The position numbers and the translations under genes are program-made. A stretch of 64,000 bases of DNA from Methylobacterium sp. E-005. GTDB lineage: Bacteria; Pseudomonadota; Alphaproteobacteria; Rhizobiales; Beijerinckiaceae. This document shows, one piece after another, positions 23,529 through 31,850 of this stretch (positions within the stretch are counted from its first letter, which is position 1; every line of letters starts with the position of its first letter). Under the pieces are notes generated by a model. The model did not search any database. It saw nothing but the letters and a program-made list of their open reading frames with translations, and had not been told where the DNA came from. The stretch spans positions 1 through 64,000 of the forward strand of contig NZ_JAKSYG010000073.1 of the NCBI RefSeq assembly GCF_022829725.1, in the 5' to 3' direction.

Positions 23529-23918
23529 ATGAGATCATCGCTTGCATCGCTGATGAGGGACGAGGCTGCAGCGTCGGCGCTGGGCGACGCCAACAGGGAA
23601 CGCCGTACCCTGGGCGCTTCGGAGGCAGACTTCCGAGGCGAGATTGCCGCCGCCGCACAGGTTTTCGCGGATGGCTTGGCCGAGATGTGGGCGGCGCAAC
23701 CTGCAACCGGCGCCTCCGACAGGAGCGCCCTACTCGCCTCGATCACCAACCGGGCGGACATCCTCGCCCTGCGAGCGATCGTCCAGGCGGGTCGGCCCGG
23801 TGCCGCCGGCGGTTTTGCACACGCCGCCGTATCGATCCGGGACCTCGCTGCGCGCCGGATCCGCGCGGCGGACGCGCTGACGCGGCGATTTGCGGGCCTG
23901 AGCGCTTCCCAGGCCTAG
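23529..23918 (+). CDS. Hypothetical alanine-rich helical protein
   Basis: A 129-residue predicted cytoplasmic protein without signal or membrane segment. Composition is rich in Ala, Arg and Asp with long amphipathic helices (SLASLMRDEAAASALGDANRE, FRGEIAAAAQVFADGLAEMW). GC-rich third positions match real genes of the window. The start may be ATG 23529 or TTG 23490; neither has a strong ribosome site. No family recognised. It stands alone downstream of a low-GC region with a TTAACCAT box and converges on the aminotransferase gene. Confidence 0.5.
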   Translation: MRSSLASLMRDEAAASALGDANRERRTLGASEADFRGEIAAAAQVFADGLAEMWAAQPATGASDRSALLASITNRADILALRAIVQAGRPGAAGGFAHAAVSIRDLAARRIRAADALTRRFAGLSASQA

Positions 23919-24009
23919 ACATCCGGCCCCCTCCGGGGGCGGGCGCAAGGCTTTGCGGTCAGGGCGGCTCGGGCCAGTCCGAACCGCCTCGCCCGGTCGG
24001 ATGCGAGTC

Positions 24010-25239
24010 CTACCCGGCCCGGGCCATCGGCACGACGTTGTGCAGGGTCTTGTCGGTGCCGTCGAAGAACCGGCGGACGTTGCGGGCGGCCTGGCGGATG
24101 CGCTGCTCGTTCTCGACGAGGGCGATGCGGACGTACTCGTCGCCGAACTCGCCGAAGCCGATGCCGGGCGCCACCGCCACGTCGGATTTTTCAAGCAGCA
24201 GCTTCGAGAATTCCAGGCTGCCCATCTCCCGGTACCGCTCGGGGATCGGAACCCAGGCGAACATCGAGGCCGCTGGCGAGGGAATCGTCCAGCCGGCCTT
24301 GCCGAAGGATTCCACCAGAGCGTCGCGGCGCTTCCTGTAGATGCCGCGCATCTCGTGGATGCAATCGTCCGGCCCGTTCAAGGCCGCGGTCGCGGCGACC
24401 TGGATCGGCGTGAAGGCGCCGTAATCGAGATACGATTTCACCCGGGTGAGCGCCGCCAGCAAGCGCTCGTTCCCCACCGCGAAGCCCATGCGCCAGCCGG
24501 CCATCGAGTAGGTCTTCGACAGCGATGTGAACTCCACCGTGCAGTCGATCGCGCCCGGCACCTGCAGCACGGAGGGGGGCGGGTTGCCGTCGAAATAGAC
24601 CTCCGCGTAGGCGAGGTCCGACAGCAGGATCAGCTCGTGCTTCTTCGCGAAGGCCACGAGATCCGTGTAGAAATCGAGGCTCGCCACATAGGCGGTGGGG
24701 TTCGACGGGTAGCAGACCACGAGCGCCACGGGCTTCGGGATCGAATGGCGCATGGCGCGTTCCAGCGCCGGGAACATCGCCGGGGTCGGTTCGGCCGGTA
24801 CGGAGCGGATGACGCCGCCCGCCATCAGGAACCCGAAGGCGTGGATCGGGTAGCTCGGGTTCGGCACCAACACGACATCGCCCGGGGCGGTGATCGCCTG
24901 GGCCATGTTGGCGAAGCCCTCCTTGGAGCCCAGCGTCGCCACGACCTGCGTGTCGGGGTTCAGGGTCACGCCGAAGCGGCGCTGATAATAGCCCGCCTGG
25001 GCCTTGCGCAGGCCGGCAATGCCCTTGGAGGCCGAGTAGCGGTCGGTGCGCGGGCGCCCGGCGGTCTCGCACAGCTTGGCGATGACGTGCTTCGGCGCGT
25101 CGAGATCGGGGTTACCCATGCCGAGATCGATGATGTCGGCACCCTGCGCCCGGGCGGCGGCCTTGATCCGGTTGACCTGCTCGAAGACGTAGGGCGGCAA
25201 ACGCTTGATGCGGTGAAAGTCGGTCATGGGCCTGTCCAT
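24010..25239 (-). CDS. AlaC-type PLP-dependent aminotransferase
   Basis: A 409-residue class I/II aminotransferase. IIDLGMGNPDLDAPKHVI, RYSASKGIAGLRKA, the cofactor-binding CYPSNPTAYVASLDFY and the Schiff-base lysine in TSLSKTYSMAGWRMGF are all intact; the tail carries RIALVENEQRIRQA with the substrate-carboxylate arginine. The closest known type is AlaC/YfdZ, transaminating alanine, glutamate or methionine-related keto acids; LL-diaminopimelate aminotransferase is a relative. Start may be ATG 25239 or the ATG at 25227 (MTDFHRIKRLPPYVF), which better fits the family's usual N-terminus. Monocistronic, or read with the upstream lipoprotein gene 98 bases away. Confidence 0.88.
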   Translation of the reverse strand: MDRPMTDFHRIKRLPPYVFEQVNRIKAAARAQGADIIDLGMGNPDLDAPKHVIAKLCETAGRPRTDRYSASKGIAGLRKAQAGYYQRRFGVTLNPDTQVVATLGSKEGFANMAQAITAPGDVVLVPNPSYPIHAFGFLMAGGVIRSVPAEPTPAMFPALERAMRHSIPKPVALVVCYPSNPTAYVASLDFYTDLVAFAKKHELILLSDLAYAEVYFDGNPPPSVLQVPGAIDCTVEFTSLSKTYSMAGWRMGFAVGNERLLAALTRVKSYLDYGAFTPIQVAATAALNGPDDCIHEMRGIYRKRRDALVESFGKAGWTIPSPAASMFAWVPIPERYREMGSLEFSKLLLEKSDVAVAPGIGFGEFGDEYVRIALVENEQRIRQAARNVRRFFDGTDKTLHNVVPMARAG

Positions 25240-25336
25240 CGGCGCGCCCCGGTGCTGGCGTCTCTCATCTGTGCCGGTCGCGCGAACCACCGAGTCTAAC
25301 AGACTTGTGCGCCGCCGCCGACCCACAAAACCGTGG

Positions 25337-25675
25337 CTATTGGGGTGGGGCCGGGGCCGGCTTGATCGTGGCCGCCGCGCCCTGGCCGGCGCTCGCGGCG
25401 GCGCGGCCGCGGGCCTCGTTCCGGCCGCGCGCACTTTCCAACTCGGCTTCGAGTTCCTTCTGCCCATTGACGGATTTCGCCCGGACCGCGCGTTTCGGCG
25501 CATCGACGCCCACCGGCATGTAATCCGGCGCCCCCTTGCTGCGGGATTCGGTCACGAAGTCCGGCGCCGCGACGACGCGCGGCCCGTAGCCCGCGTCGGA
25601 GGCGAGCGACCGGACGACATCGCCCGAGCAGGCGGCGAGCGGACCCGCGAGGACGACGAGAATCGCTGCCCGCAT
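25337..25675 (-). CDS. Putative lipoprotein with Ala-rich C-terminal tail
   Basis: A 112-residue protein beginning MRAAILVVLAGPLAACSGDV with a good lipobox (LAAC), so probably a lipoprotein with mature start at Cys16. The middle VVAAPDFVTESRSKGAPDYMPVG is followed by a charged, Ala-rich, probably helical tail ending in KPAPAPPQ. The frame is open to an ATG at 25738 that would add 21 residues before the hydrophobic core; I prefer 25675 because the lipobox then falls at normal distance. Function unknown. Divergent from phaC. Confidence 0.6.
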   Translation of the reverse strand: MRAAILVVLAGPLAACSGDVVRSLASDAGYGPRVVAAPDFVTESRSKGAPDYMPVGVDAPKRAVRAKSVNGQKELEAELESARGRNEARGRAAASAGQGAAATIKPAPAPPQ

Positions 25676-25896
25676 GAGGCCGGAGCGCCGGCTGGCGCGT
25701 TGAACGCAGACGACGGGGATCAAAGCGGGTCGATCCATAGTCACATGTCCATGAGAAGACGGGCGGGCATGAGAAGATCGGCCGGATGTTTCGGTCGCGC
25801 CGGTGAGCGCACTGGCGAAAACTCTGGCTCGCTCCTTATTTTGTCGGAAACGAGGCCCCGGCAGGGGTCGACGGACGAACTCACAGGGAGGCACGT

Positions 25897-27738
25897 TTGA
25901 CCAGCCCTCAGGCGCCGGACCGAACCACCCCTTCGAACCCGGGCGCCAACGGCGCGATGCCGGCTGGACCCAGCGCGCCGCTGCCGGATTTCGAGGCGCT
26001 GTCGCGCAATGCCGGGCAGTTCATGGAGGCGATGGGCCGCAATGTCGGCCGGCTGCTCCACCCCGAAACCCAGGCCGGCGCCCCCGGCGGCGAGATCAAC
26101 GAGGCCGCCAAGGTCCTCCAGCAGGTGGCCGAAGCCTGGCTCGCCGATCCGAGCAAGAGCGCCGAGGCGCAAGGTCGCCTGTCCCAGGCCTTCCTGTCGC
26201 TGTGGGGCTCAACCTATCTGCGCCTGCAGGGCCAGACCGCCGAACCGGTGGCGCTGCCGGAACCCCGGGATGCCCGATTCGCGCATGCGGAGTGGTCCAC
26301 CAACCCGTATTTCGATTTCCTCAAGCAGGCCTACCTGCTCGCGACCCGCTGGGCCGAGGGACTGGTCGATGAGGCCGATGGGCTCGACGCCCATACGCGC
26401 CACAAGGCGCAGTTCTACCTGCGCCAGCTCACCAGCATGCTCTCGCCGTCGAACTTCCTGCCGACCAACCCGGAATTGATCCGCCACACCCTTCAGGAGA
26501 ATGGCGCCAATCTCGTCCGCGGCCTGAAGATGTACGAGGAGGACCTTGAGGCCGGCGGCGGTCAGCTCCGCGTGCGCCAGACCGATCCGAGGGGTTTCGA
26601 AGTCGGCAAGAACGTGGCGGTCACCGCCGGCGAGGTGGTGTTCCGTAACGACCTGATCGAGTTGATCCAGTACGCCCCCACCACCGAGACGGTGCTGCGC
26701 CGCCCGTTCCTCATGGTGCCGCCCTGGATCAACAAGTTCTACATCCTCGATCTCAATCCCCAGAAGAGCTTCTTCAAGTGGATGGTCGATCAGGGGCTGA
26801 CGGTCTTCTGCATCTCCTGGGTCAACCCGGATTCGCGCCACGCCGACAAGGATTTCGAGTCCTACATGCGCGAGGGGATCGAGGCCGCCATCGACGCGAT
26901 CGGCGTCGCCACCGGCGAGAACGAGGTGACGGCGGCCGGCTACTGCGTCGGCGGCACGCTGCTCGCCGTCACGCTTGCCATGCAGGCCGCCACCGGCAAC
27001 CGGCGGATCAAGAGCGCCACGCTGCTCACGACCCAGGTCGACTTCACCCATGCGGGCGACTTGAAGGTCTTCGCCGACGAGGAACAGATCCGTCAGGTCG
27101 AGGCCCGCATGGCCGAGCAGGGGTATCTCGACGGGTCCCGGATGGCCAACGCGTTCAACATGCTCCGGCCGAACGACCTGATCTGGCCCTACGTCGTCAA
27201 CAATTACATCAAGGGCAAGGCGCCGACGGCGTTCGACCTTCTGTACTGGAATTCGGACGCCACCCGGATGCCGGCGGCGAACCATTCCTTCTACCTGCGC
27301 AACTGCTACCTCAACAACACGCTGGCTCAGGGCCGGATGGTGCTGGGCAACGTCCGCCTCGACCTCAAGAAGGTGCAGATCCCGGTCTTCAATCTCGCCA
27401 CCCGCGAGGACCATATCGCCCCGGCCCTCTCGGTGTTCGAGGGCTCGAAGGCGTTCGGCGGCAAGGTCGACTTCGTGCTGGCGGGTTCGGGCCACATCGC
27501 GGGCGTGGTCAACCCGCCGTCGAAGCCGAAATACGGCTACTGGACCGGCGGGCCGGTGAAGGGGACGCTGGAATCCTGGATCGCGGCGGCGGCGGAAACC
27601 AAGGGCTCGTGGTGGCCGTACTGGTTCCAGTGGATCGAGGCGCAGGCGCCCGAGCGGGTCCCGGCGCGGAAGCCCGGCGGTGACGCGCTGCAATCCCTGG
27701 GGCCGGCGCCCGGGACCTATGTGCGGATGCGCGCCTGA
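25897..27738 (+). CDS. phaC: Class I poly(3-hydroxyalkanoate) synthase
   Basis: A 613-residue polymerase that joins 3-hydroxyacyl-CoA to polyhydroxyalkanoate at the granule surface. The lipase-like box GYCVGGTL holds the nucleophile Cys350; Asp505 in REDHIAP and His533 in GSGHIAGVVNPP complete the triad. The PhaC N-terminal domain is recognisable in WSTNPYFDFLKQAYLL. Start is TTG, with AGGGAGG at the right distance; a shorter start is unlikely. The first 30 residues are Pro/Ala rich, as often in Methylobacterium. phaA and phaB are not nearby. It connects to central metabolism since acetoacetyl-CoA is shared with the ethylmalonyl-CoA pathway (known for the genus). Confidence 0.95.
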   Translation: MTSPQAPDRTTPSNPGANGAMPAGPSAPLPDFEALSRNAGQFMEAMGRNVGRLLHPETQAGAPGGEINEAAKVLQQVAEAWLADPSKSAEAQGRLSQAFLSLWGSTYLRLQGQTAEPVALPEPRDARFAHAEWSTNPYFDFLKQAYLLATRWAEGLVDEADGLDAHTRHKAQFYLRQLTSMLSPSNFLPTNPELIRHTLQENGANLVRGLKMYEEDLEAGGGQLRVRQTDPRGFEVGKNVAVTAGEVVFRNDLIELIQYAPTTETVLRRPFLMVPPWINKFYILDLNPQKSFFKWMVDQGLTVFCISWVNPDSRHADKDFESYMREGIEAAIDAIGVATGENEVTAAGYCVGGTLLAVTLAMQAATGNRRIKSATLLTTQVDFTHAGDLKVFADEEQIRQVEARMAEQGYLDGSRMANAFNMLRPNDLIWPYVVNNYIKGKAPTAFDLLYWNSDATRMPAANHSFYLRNCYLNNTLAQGRMVLGNVRLDLKKVQIPVFNLATREDHIAPALSVFEGSKAFGGKVDFVLAGSGHIAGVVNPPSKPKYGYWTGGPVKGTLESWIAAAAETKGSWWPYWFQWIEAQAPERVPARKPGGDALQSLGPAPGTYVRMRA

Positions 27739-27833
27739 GGCGTGATGCGGCCGGACATCGGCACGTGCACACGAGCAGAGCGAAGTGACCCCCGGCAGCG
27801 CGCGCTCCCCGAACGTCGCGCCACATTGGAGGT

Positions 27834-27867
27834 CTTCGCTGCACTCGCAAGGACGAGCGCAGCGAAG
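27834..27867. terminator. Inverted repeat between convergent phaC and fadL-like genes
   Basis: CTTCGCTGC and GCAGCGAAG form a 9-bp stem around 16 bases, in the 145-base gap where both genes end. The GAGCGCAGCGAAGC wording matches the family B palindromic repeats, so it is likely a repeat remnant serving as a bidirectional terminator. Confidence 0.5.
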
Positions 27868-27883
27868 CCGTTAGGCCAACGCG

Positions 27884-29197
27884 TCAGTACTTCCGCACCA
27901 GCGGCGCAGGCGCTGCCGGCGGCGGGGCACCGAACACGTAGCGGAAGCCCACCGAGACGATGTCGGCGCTCGAATCGACCACGCCCGCAAAGGCGATGTT
28001 GCTGACGTTGTAATCGCGCCCGATGCCGGAAAGGACCCGCGAGCGGTTCAGGAAGAAGTGCGAGTAGGCGACATTCAGCGTCAGCGCCTGACTCCAGCGA
28101 TAACCCGCGCCGACCGAGATGTCGTAGCGGTCACCGTCCGGCAGACGCGCCGAGCGGTTGGAGAAATCGATTGGCGAGGTCTCGTAGGCGAAGCCCGTGC
28201 GCAGGGTCAGGTTCGGTGATGCGTCGTACTCGGCGCCGATCGAGTAGGTGTACCCGTCCTTATAGTTGAGCGGCAGGGAGTTCACCGGCAGCCCCAGCGT
28301 CTTCGACACGATGCCGATATTGCCGAGCCTCGACCAGTTGTCCCACTCGAAGCCGAGATCCACCCGGGCGACCGGCGAGATCGCCTGGGTCAGGCCGACG
28401 CTCAGCTTGTCGGGGGTGTTGAGCTTCGAGCGGACCTGCCCGGCCAAAGGCGCCAGGGCGACCAGGGGCACGCCGATCGAGCCATCGATGTCGTGATGCA
28501 CGGAGGAGCGATAGCCGATGCCCAGAACGGTCCCGTCCCGGGGTGTCAGCGTGGCGCCCGCGGTGAAGCCCGCGCCCCAGGACTCACCCTTGAGGAAGGA
28601 GCTCGGGTAGACGGTCGGCTGGATGCCGGGGATCGGCAAAGCCTGCCGCAGGGTCAGGCGGAAATACTCGATGTTCGGGCCGGCCGCGACCGAGAGCCAC
28701 TCGTTGACCTTGAAGCCGATCACCGGGTTGATCGCCAGGGAGAAGATCCGGGACGAGCTCGCGTAGACCTCGCCGGCCCAGACCTGTCGCGGCTTCGTCA
28801 CGAGGCCGAAGGGCGCGCCGGTCGAGAGGCCCAGCCAGAGCCGATCGTTGATCTGGTAAGAGGTTGCGCCGGCCGGCAATACGGCACCCTGGCCGATATC
28901 GCCCGAGCCGCCGAGGCGGGCGAAGCCCGGGTTGGTGCCGAGATCAGGCCGGATCTCGGAGGACAGGCCGATGAAGGTGAGGTTCTGCTCGGCGACGAAG
29001 CCGGGGTTCATGGTGATCGTCGCGGGATTCCAGAAGATCGACGAGACGCCGCCCGAGCCCGCCGCCGCGCCCGCGAAGGCGAGTCCCTGCGCCTGCGTGC
29101 TCTGCTCCCGGATCCCGAACGCGCCGGCCTGCGCCGCGCCAGCCCCGAGAACCATCGCTGTCGCCGCGAGCATCGCCGCGCGCACCGTCCCGCCCAT
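27884..29197 (-). CDS. FadL/OmpP1/TodX-type outer-membrane hydrophobic-compound porin
   Basis: A 437-residue outer-membrane beta barrel. A signal peptide (AAMLAATAMVLGAGAAQA) is followed by GAFGIREQSTQAQGLAFAG and IFWNPATIT, the mature N-terminus and NPA hatch motif of the FadL family, which takes up long-chain fatty acids or aromatic hydrocarbons by lateral diffusion. The rest alternates short polar turns and amphipathic strands (YSIGAEYDASPNLTLRTGFAYE) and ends in aromatic Tyr, typical for barrel insertion. ATG 29197 has a GGGGGA site; 21 bases upstream another ATG is possible. It faces phaC; fatty-acid uptake could feed polyhydroxyalkanoate synthesis (inference). Confidence 0.9.
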   Translation of the reverse strand: MGGTVRAAMLAATAMVLGAGAAQAGAFGIREQSTQAQGLAFAGAAAGSGGVSSIFWNPATITMNPGFVAEQNLTFIGLSSEIRPDLGTNPGFARLGGSGDIGQGAVLPAGATSYQINDRLWLGLSTGAPFGLVTKPRQVWAGEVYASSSRIFSLAINPVIGFKVNEWLSVAAGPNIEYFRLTLRQALPIPGIQPTVYPSSFLKGESWGAGFTAGATLTPRDGTVLGIGYRSSVHHDIDGSIGVPLVALAPLAGQVRSKLNTPDKLSVGLTQAISPVARVDLGFEWDNWSRLGNIGIVSKTLGLPVNSLPLNYKDGYTYSIGAEYDASPNLTLRTGFAYETSPIDFSNRSARLPDGDRYDISVGAGYRWSQALTLNVAYSHFFLNRSRVLSGIGRDYNVSNIAFAGVVDSSADIVSVGFRYVFGAPPPAAPAPLVRKY

Positions 29198-29612
29198 CGT
29201 ATCCCCCGAGCCCTTCACAACTGTTCGGCGCCGTCGCTTTTCCGCGACTCGTTATGCGGCGCCGTTTGAGCCATGGTGCAGGTTGGGAGGGCTGAATCGC
29301 AACGATAATCGGCACGCCGAGCAGGAAGAAGAAGCCCAGTAAACCGATACCCAGACATGCCGATGTGTATTCGAGATACGCATGTTCTGCGCCTCTGAAC
29401 TGACCTGAGGCCTTATTCAACAGACATCACCGATTGGGAACAATAAATCGATCGGCAGGTCGGTATGCACTTTGCCGCCAAGGTGTTGCTCGACGGCGAC
29501 ACTTCTGTTCCTGGCCTCACCGGTCGGTCACGCTTGCACCAGGGCTGGCACCCGGCCATGGTTCCGGCGGCCGGCATAGACCGGTTCCAGGGTAGGATTC
29601 AGGAGCGCGGCG
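29198..29612. other. 415-base intergenic region with low-GC part
   Basis: Divergent gap between the FadL-like gene and the fumarylacetoacetase-family gene. The part near 29300-29470 has lower GC (CCTTATTCAACAG, GGGAACAATAAATCGATCGG) and probably carries promoters. A minus-strand frame from 29420 would encode a short hydrophobic helix (LGIGLLGFFFLLGVPIIV) but runs into the fadL leader in frame and has a TTG start, so I do not call it. No repeat was recognised. Confidence 0.5.
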
Positions 29613-30497
29613 ATGAAGCTCTTCCGGCACGGTCCGAGCGGCGACGAGAAGCCCGGCCTCGTGGATGCCAACGGAGGCCTGCGCGACCTCTCGGGCATCA
29701 TACGCGACATTGCCGGCCCGGCGCTGGCGCCCGACGCGCTGGCGCGGCTGCGCGCGCTGGATCCCGAGACCCTGCCGAAACTGCCGCCGGACGTGCGGCT
29801 CGGCCCCTGCGTGGGCGGCACCCGCAACGTGGTGGCGATCGGCCTCAACTTCGCCGACCATGCCGCCGAGACCGGCTCGCCGATCCCCGCGGAGCCGATC
29901 ATCTTCAACAAGGCGCCGTCGAGCCTGTGCGGGCCGAACGACGCGGTCATCCTCCCCAAGGGCTCATCCTGCACGGATTGGGAGGTTGAGCTCGCCGTGG
30001 TGATCGGCCGGCGCGCCAGCTACGTCCATGCCAACGAGGCGCTGAGCTACGTGGCGGGCGCCTGCATCTGCAACGACGTCTCCGAGCGGGACTGGCAGAT
30101 GAATCGCGGCCCGACCTGGACGAAGGGCAAGAGCGCACCGACCTTCGGGCCGCTCGGCCCCTGGCTGGTGACGCTGGACGAGATCCCCGATCTCAAGGCC
30201 CTCGCCATGAGCCTCGACGTGAACGGCGAGCGCCGCCAGACCGGCTCGACCGCCACGATGATCTTCGACGTGCCCCAGCTCGTGGCCTACACGTCGCACT
30301 TCATGCTGCTGGAGCCCGGCGACGTGATCACCACCGGCACGCCGCCCGGCGTCGGCCTCGGCATGAAGCCGCCGCGCTACCTGAAGGCGGGCGACGAGAT
30401 GGTGCTGCGGATCGAGCGCCTGGGCGAGCAGCGCCAGAAGGTCATCGCCTTCGACGACTGGACCGCCAAGGTTTCGGCCGGCGAGCCGACCGACTGA
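29613..30497 (+). CDS. Fumarylacetoacetate hydrolase family protein
   Basis: A 294-residue FAH-fold metal enzyme. NVVAIGLNFADHAAETG opens the catalytic domain, EPIIFNKAPSSLCGPND and the metal-ligand glutamates in DWEVELAVVIG are conserved, and the end has GDVITTGTPPGVGLGMKPP. This subgroup includes 2-hydroxyhepta-2,4-diene-1,7-dioate isomerases, acylpyruvate hydrolases and oxaloacetate decarboxylases; the exact substrate cannot be told. The N-terminal 60 residues are the small FAH-associated domain. AGGAG lies just before the ATG. It precedes bioB by 57 bases on the same strand, which suggests one transcript without an obvious functional link. Confidence 0.87.
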   Translation: MKLFRHGPSGDEKPGLVDANGGLRDLSGIIRDIAGPALAPDALARLRALDPETLPKLPPDVRLGPCVGGTRNVVAIGLNFADHAAETGSPIPAEPIIFNKAPSSLCGPNDAVILPKGSSCTDWEVELAVVIGRRASYVHANEALSYVAGACICNDVSERDWQMNRGPTWTKGKSAPTFGPLGPWLVTLDEIPDLKALAMSLDVNGERRQTGSTATMIFDVPQLVAYTSHFMLLEPGDVITTGTPPGVGLGMKPPRYLKAGDEMVLRIERLGEQRQKVIAFDDWTAKVSAGEPTD

Positions 30498-30554
30498 GCG
30501 GGGTGACGGATTGGGGTGCTTGATTTTTTTGCGCCGATCCCACTCAAAGGAACC

Positions 30555-31556
30555 ATGAGCCAAGCCGCCACCCAGCACCCGCAGGACATCCGCCACGATT
30601 GGACCGTGGCGGAGATCCAGGCGATCCACGATCTGCCCCTGCTCGATCTCGTGCACCGGGCCGCCACCGTGCATCGGGCGTACAACGACCCGGCCGATGT
30701 CCAGCGGGCGAGCCTGCTGTCGATCAAGACCGGCGGCTGCCCGGAGGATTGCGGCTACTGCTCGCAATCGGCCCACCACAAGGAGACCGGTCTCGCGCGC
30801 CAGCGCCTGATGCCGGTGGAGACGGTTCTGGCCGAGGCCGCCGCCGCGAAGGCGTCCGGCGCGACCAGGTTCTGCATGGGCGCCGCGTGGCGTAGCCCCA
30901 AGGACGGGCCGGACTTCGACGCCGTGCTCGCCATGGTCCGCGGCGTGCGCGGCCTCGGCATGGAGGCGTGCGTCACGCTCGGCATGCTGACGGCGAGCCA
31001 AGCCGAGCGCCTCGCCGAGGCCGGGCTGACGGCTTACAATCACAACCTGGATACCGGACCGGACTACTACGACAAGATTGTCTCGACCCGGACCTACGAA
31101 GACCGGCTCAACACCCTGGAGCGGGTACGTGCGGCGGGGATCGGCGTCTGCTGCGGCGGGATCATCGGCCTGGGCGAGGCGGCGAGCGACCGCGTGGGGA
31201 TGCTGCAGGTGCTGGCCAACCACGCCCCGCACCCGGAGAGCGTGCCGATCAACGCGCTGGCGGCGGTCGCCGGCACGCCGCTGGGTGACGCCGCGAAGCC
31301 GATCGACCCCTTCGACATGGTGCGCATGTGCGCAACCGCCCGCATCGTGATGCCCCGGGCCCGGGTCCGGCTGAGCGCGGGTCGAAGGGCCCTCAGCCGG
31401 GAAGCCCAGGCCCTGTGCTTCCTGGCCGGAGCCAACTCGATCTTTTACGGCGCGGTGCTGCTCACGACCGCGAATGCCGAAGCGGATGCGGATGCGGCCC
31501 TGCTGTCCGATCTCGGCATTCGCGTCGCCGAACCGGTTCTGGCGGCGGCGGAATAG
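30555..31556 (+). CDS. bioB: Biotin synthase
   Basis: A 333-residue radical SAM enzyme inserting sulfur into dethiobiotin, the last step of biotin synthesis. The [4Fe-4S] motif CPEDCGYC (Cys62, Cys66, Cys69) follows LLSIKTGG; the [2Fe-2S] ligands are in the downstream [16 protein letters not shown] and [10 protein letters not shown] segments, and the arginine ligand in RVRLSAGR. The ATG at 30555 has AAAGGA at ideal distance; a TTG-started frame 39 bases upstream is not supported. No other bio genes are adjacent. Length is normal for the family. Confidence 0.94.
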   Translation: MSQAATQHPQDIRHDWTVAEIQAIHDLPLLDLVHRAATVHRAYNDPADVQRASLLSIKTGGCPEDCGYCSQSAHHKETGLARQRLMPVETVLAEAAAAKASGATRFCMGAAWRSPKDGPDFDAVLAMVRGVRGLGMEACVTLGMLTASQAERLAEAGLTAYNHNLDTGPDYYDKIVSTRTYEDRLNTLERVRAAGIGVCCGGIIGLGEAASDRVGMLQVLANHAPHPESVPINALAAVAGTPLGDAAKPIDPFDMVRMCATARIVMPRARVRLSAGRRALSREAQALCFLAGANSIFYGAVLLTTANAEADADAALLSDLGIRVAEPVLAAAE

Positions 31557-31850
31557 GCGCGCAGTCCCCCCCGTCGAGGCACTGGACTGAGACCGGGATG
31601 GCGCGTCGGGCCCGGCTGCGCCCTTTCCCCGGGCGCTTGGAGCGCAGACGGAATGCCGCCCGGGCGCCAGCACGCGATGGCGCGCGGCGTGGATTGGGAT
31701 CACCCTGAGCTGCTCGCGCGGCACTTTTCACGCGGGATCCCGGATCAGATCCCGCTTCGCACCACCGGTTCGGGGAAGCCGGCGGGTCAGATGCCGAGGG
31801 CAGCGAACGCTCGCCTCGCGCTCGGCAAAACACCGTCACGGGGCTGATCC

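Noticed and set aside
28944..29420. Minus-strand frame with a hydrophobic helix near LGIGLLGFFFLLGV
   Set aside because: TTG start, continues as a shadow into the FadL leader, no family or ribosome site; kept only as a remark.
29540..29560. TGGCACCCGGCC as sigma-54 promoter
   Set aside because: No GC at the required 10-base distance from the GG.
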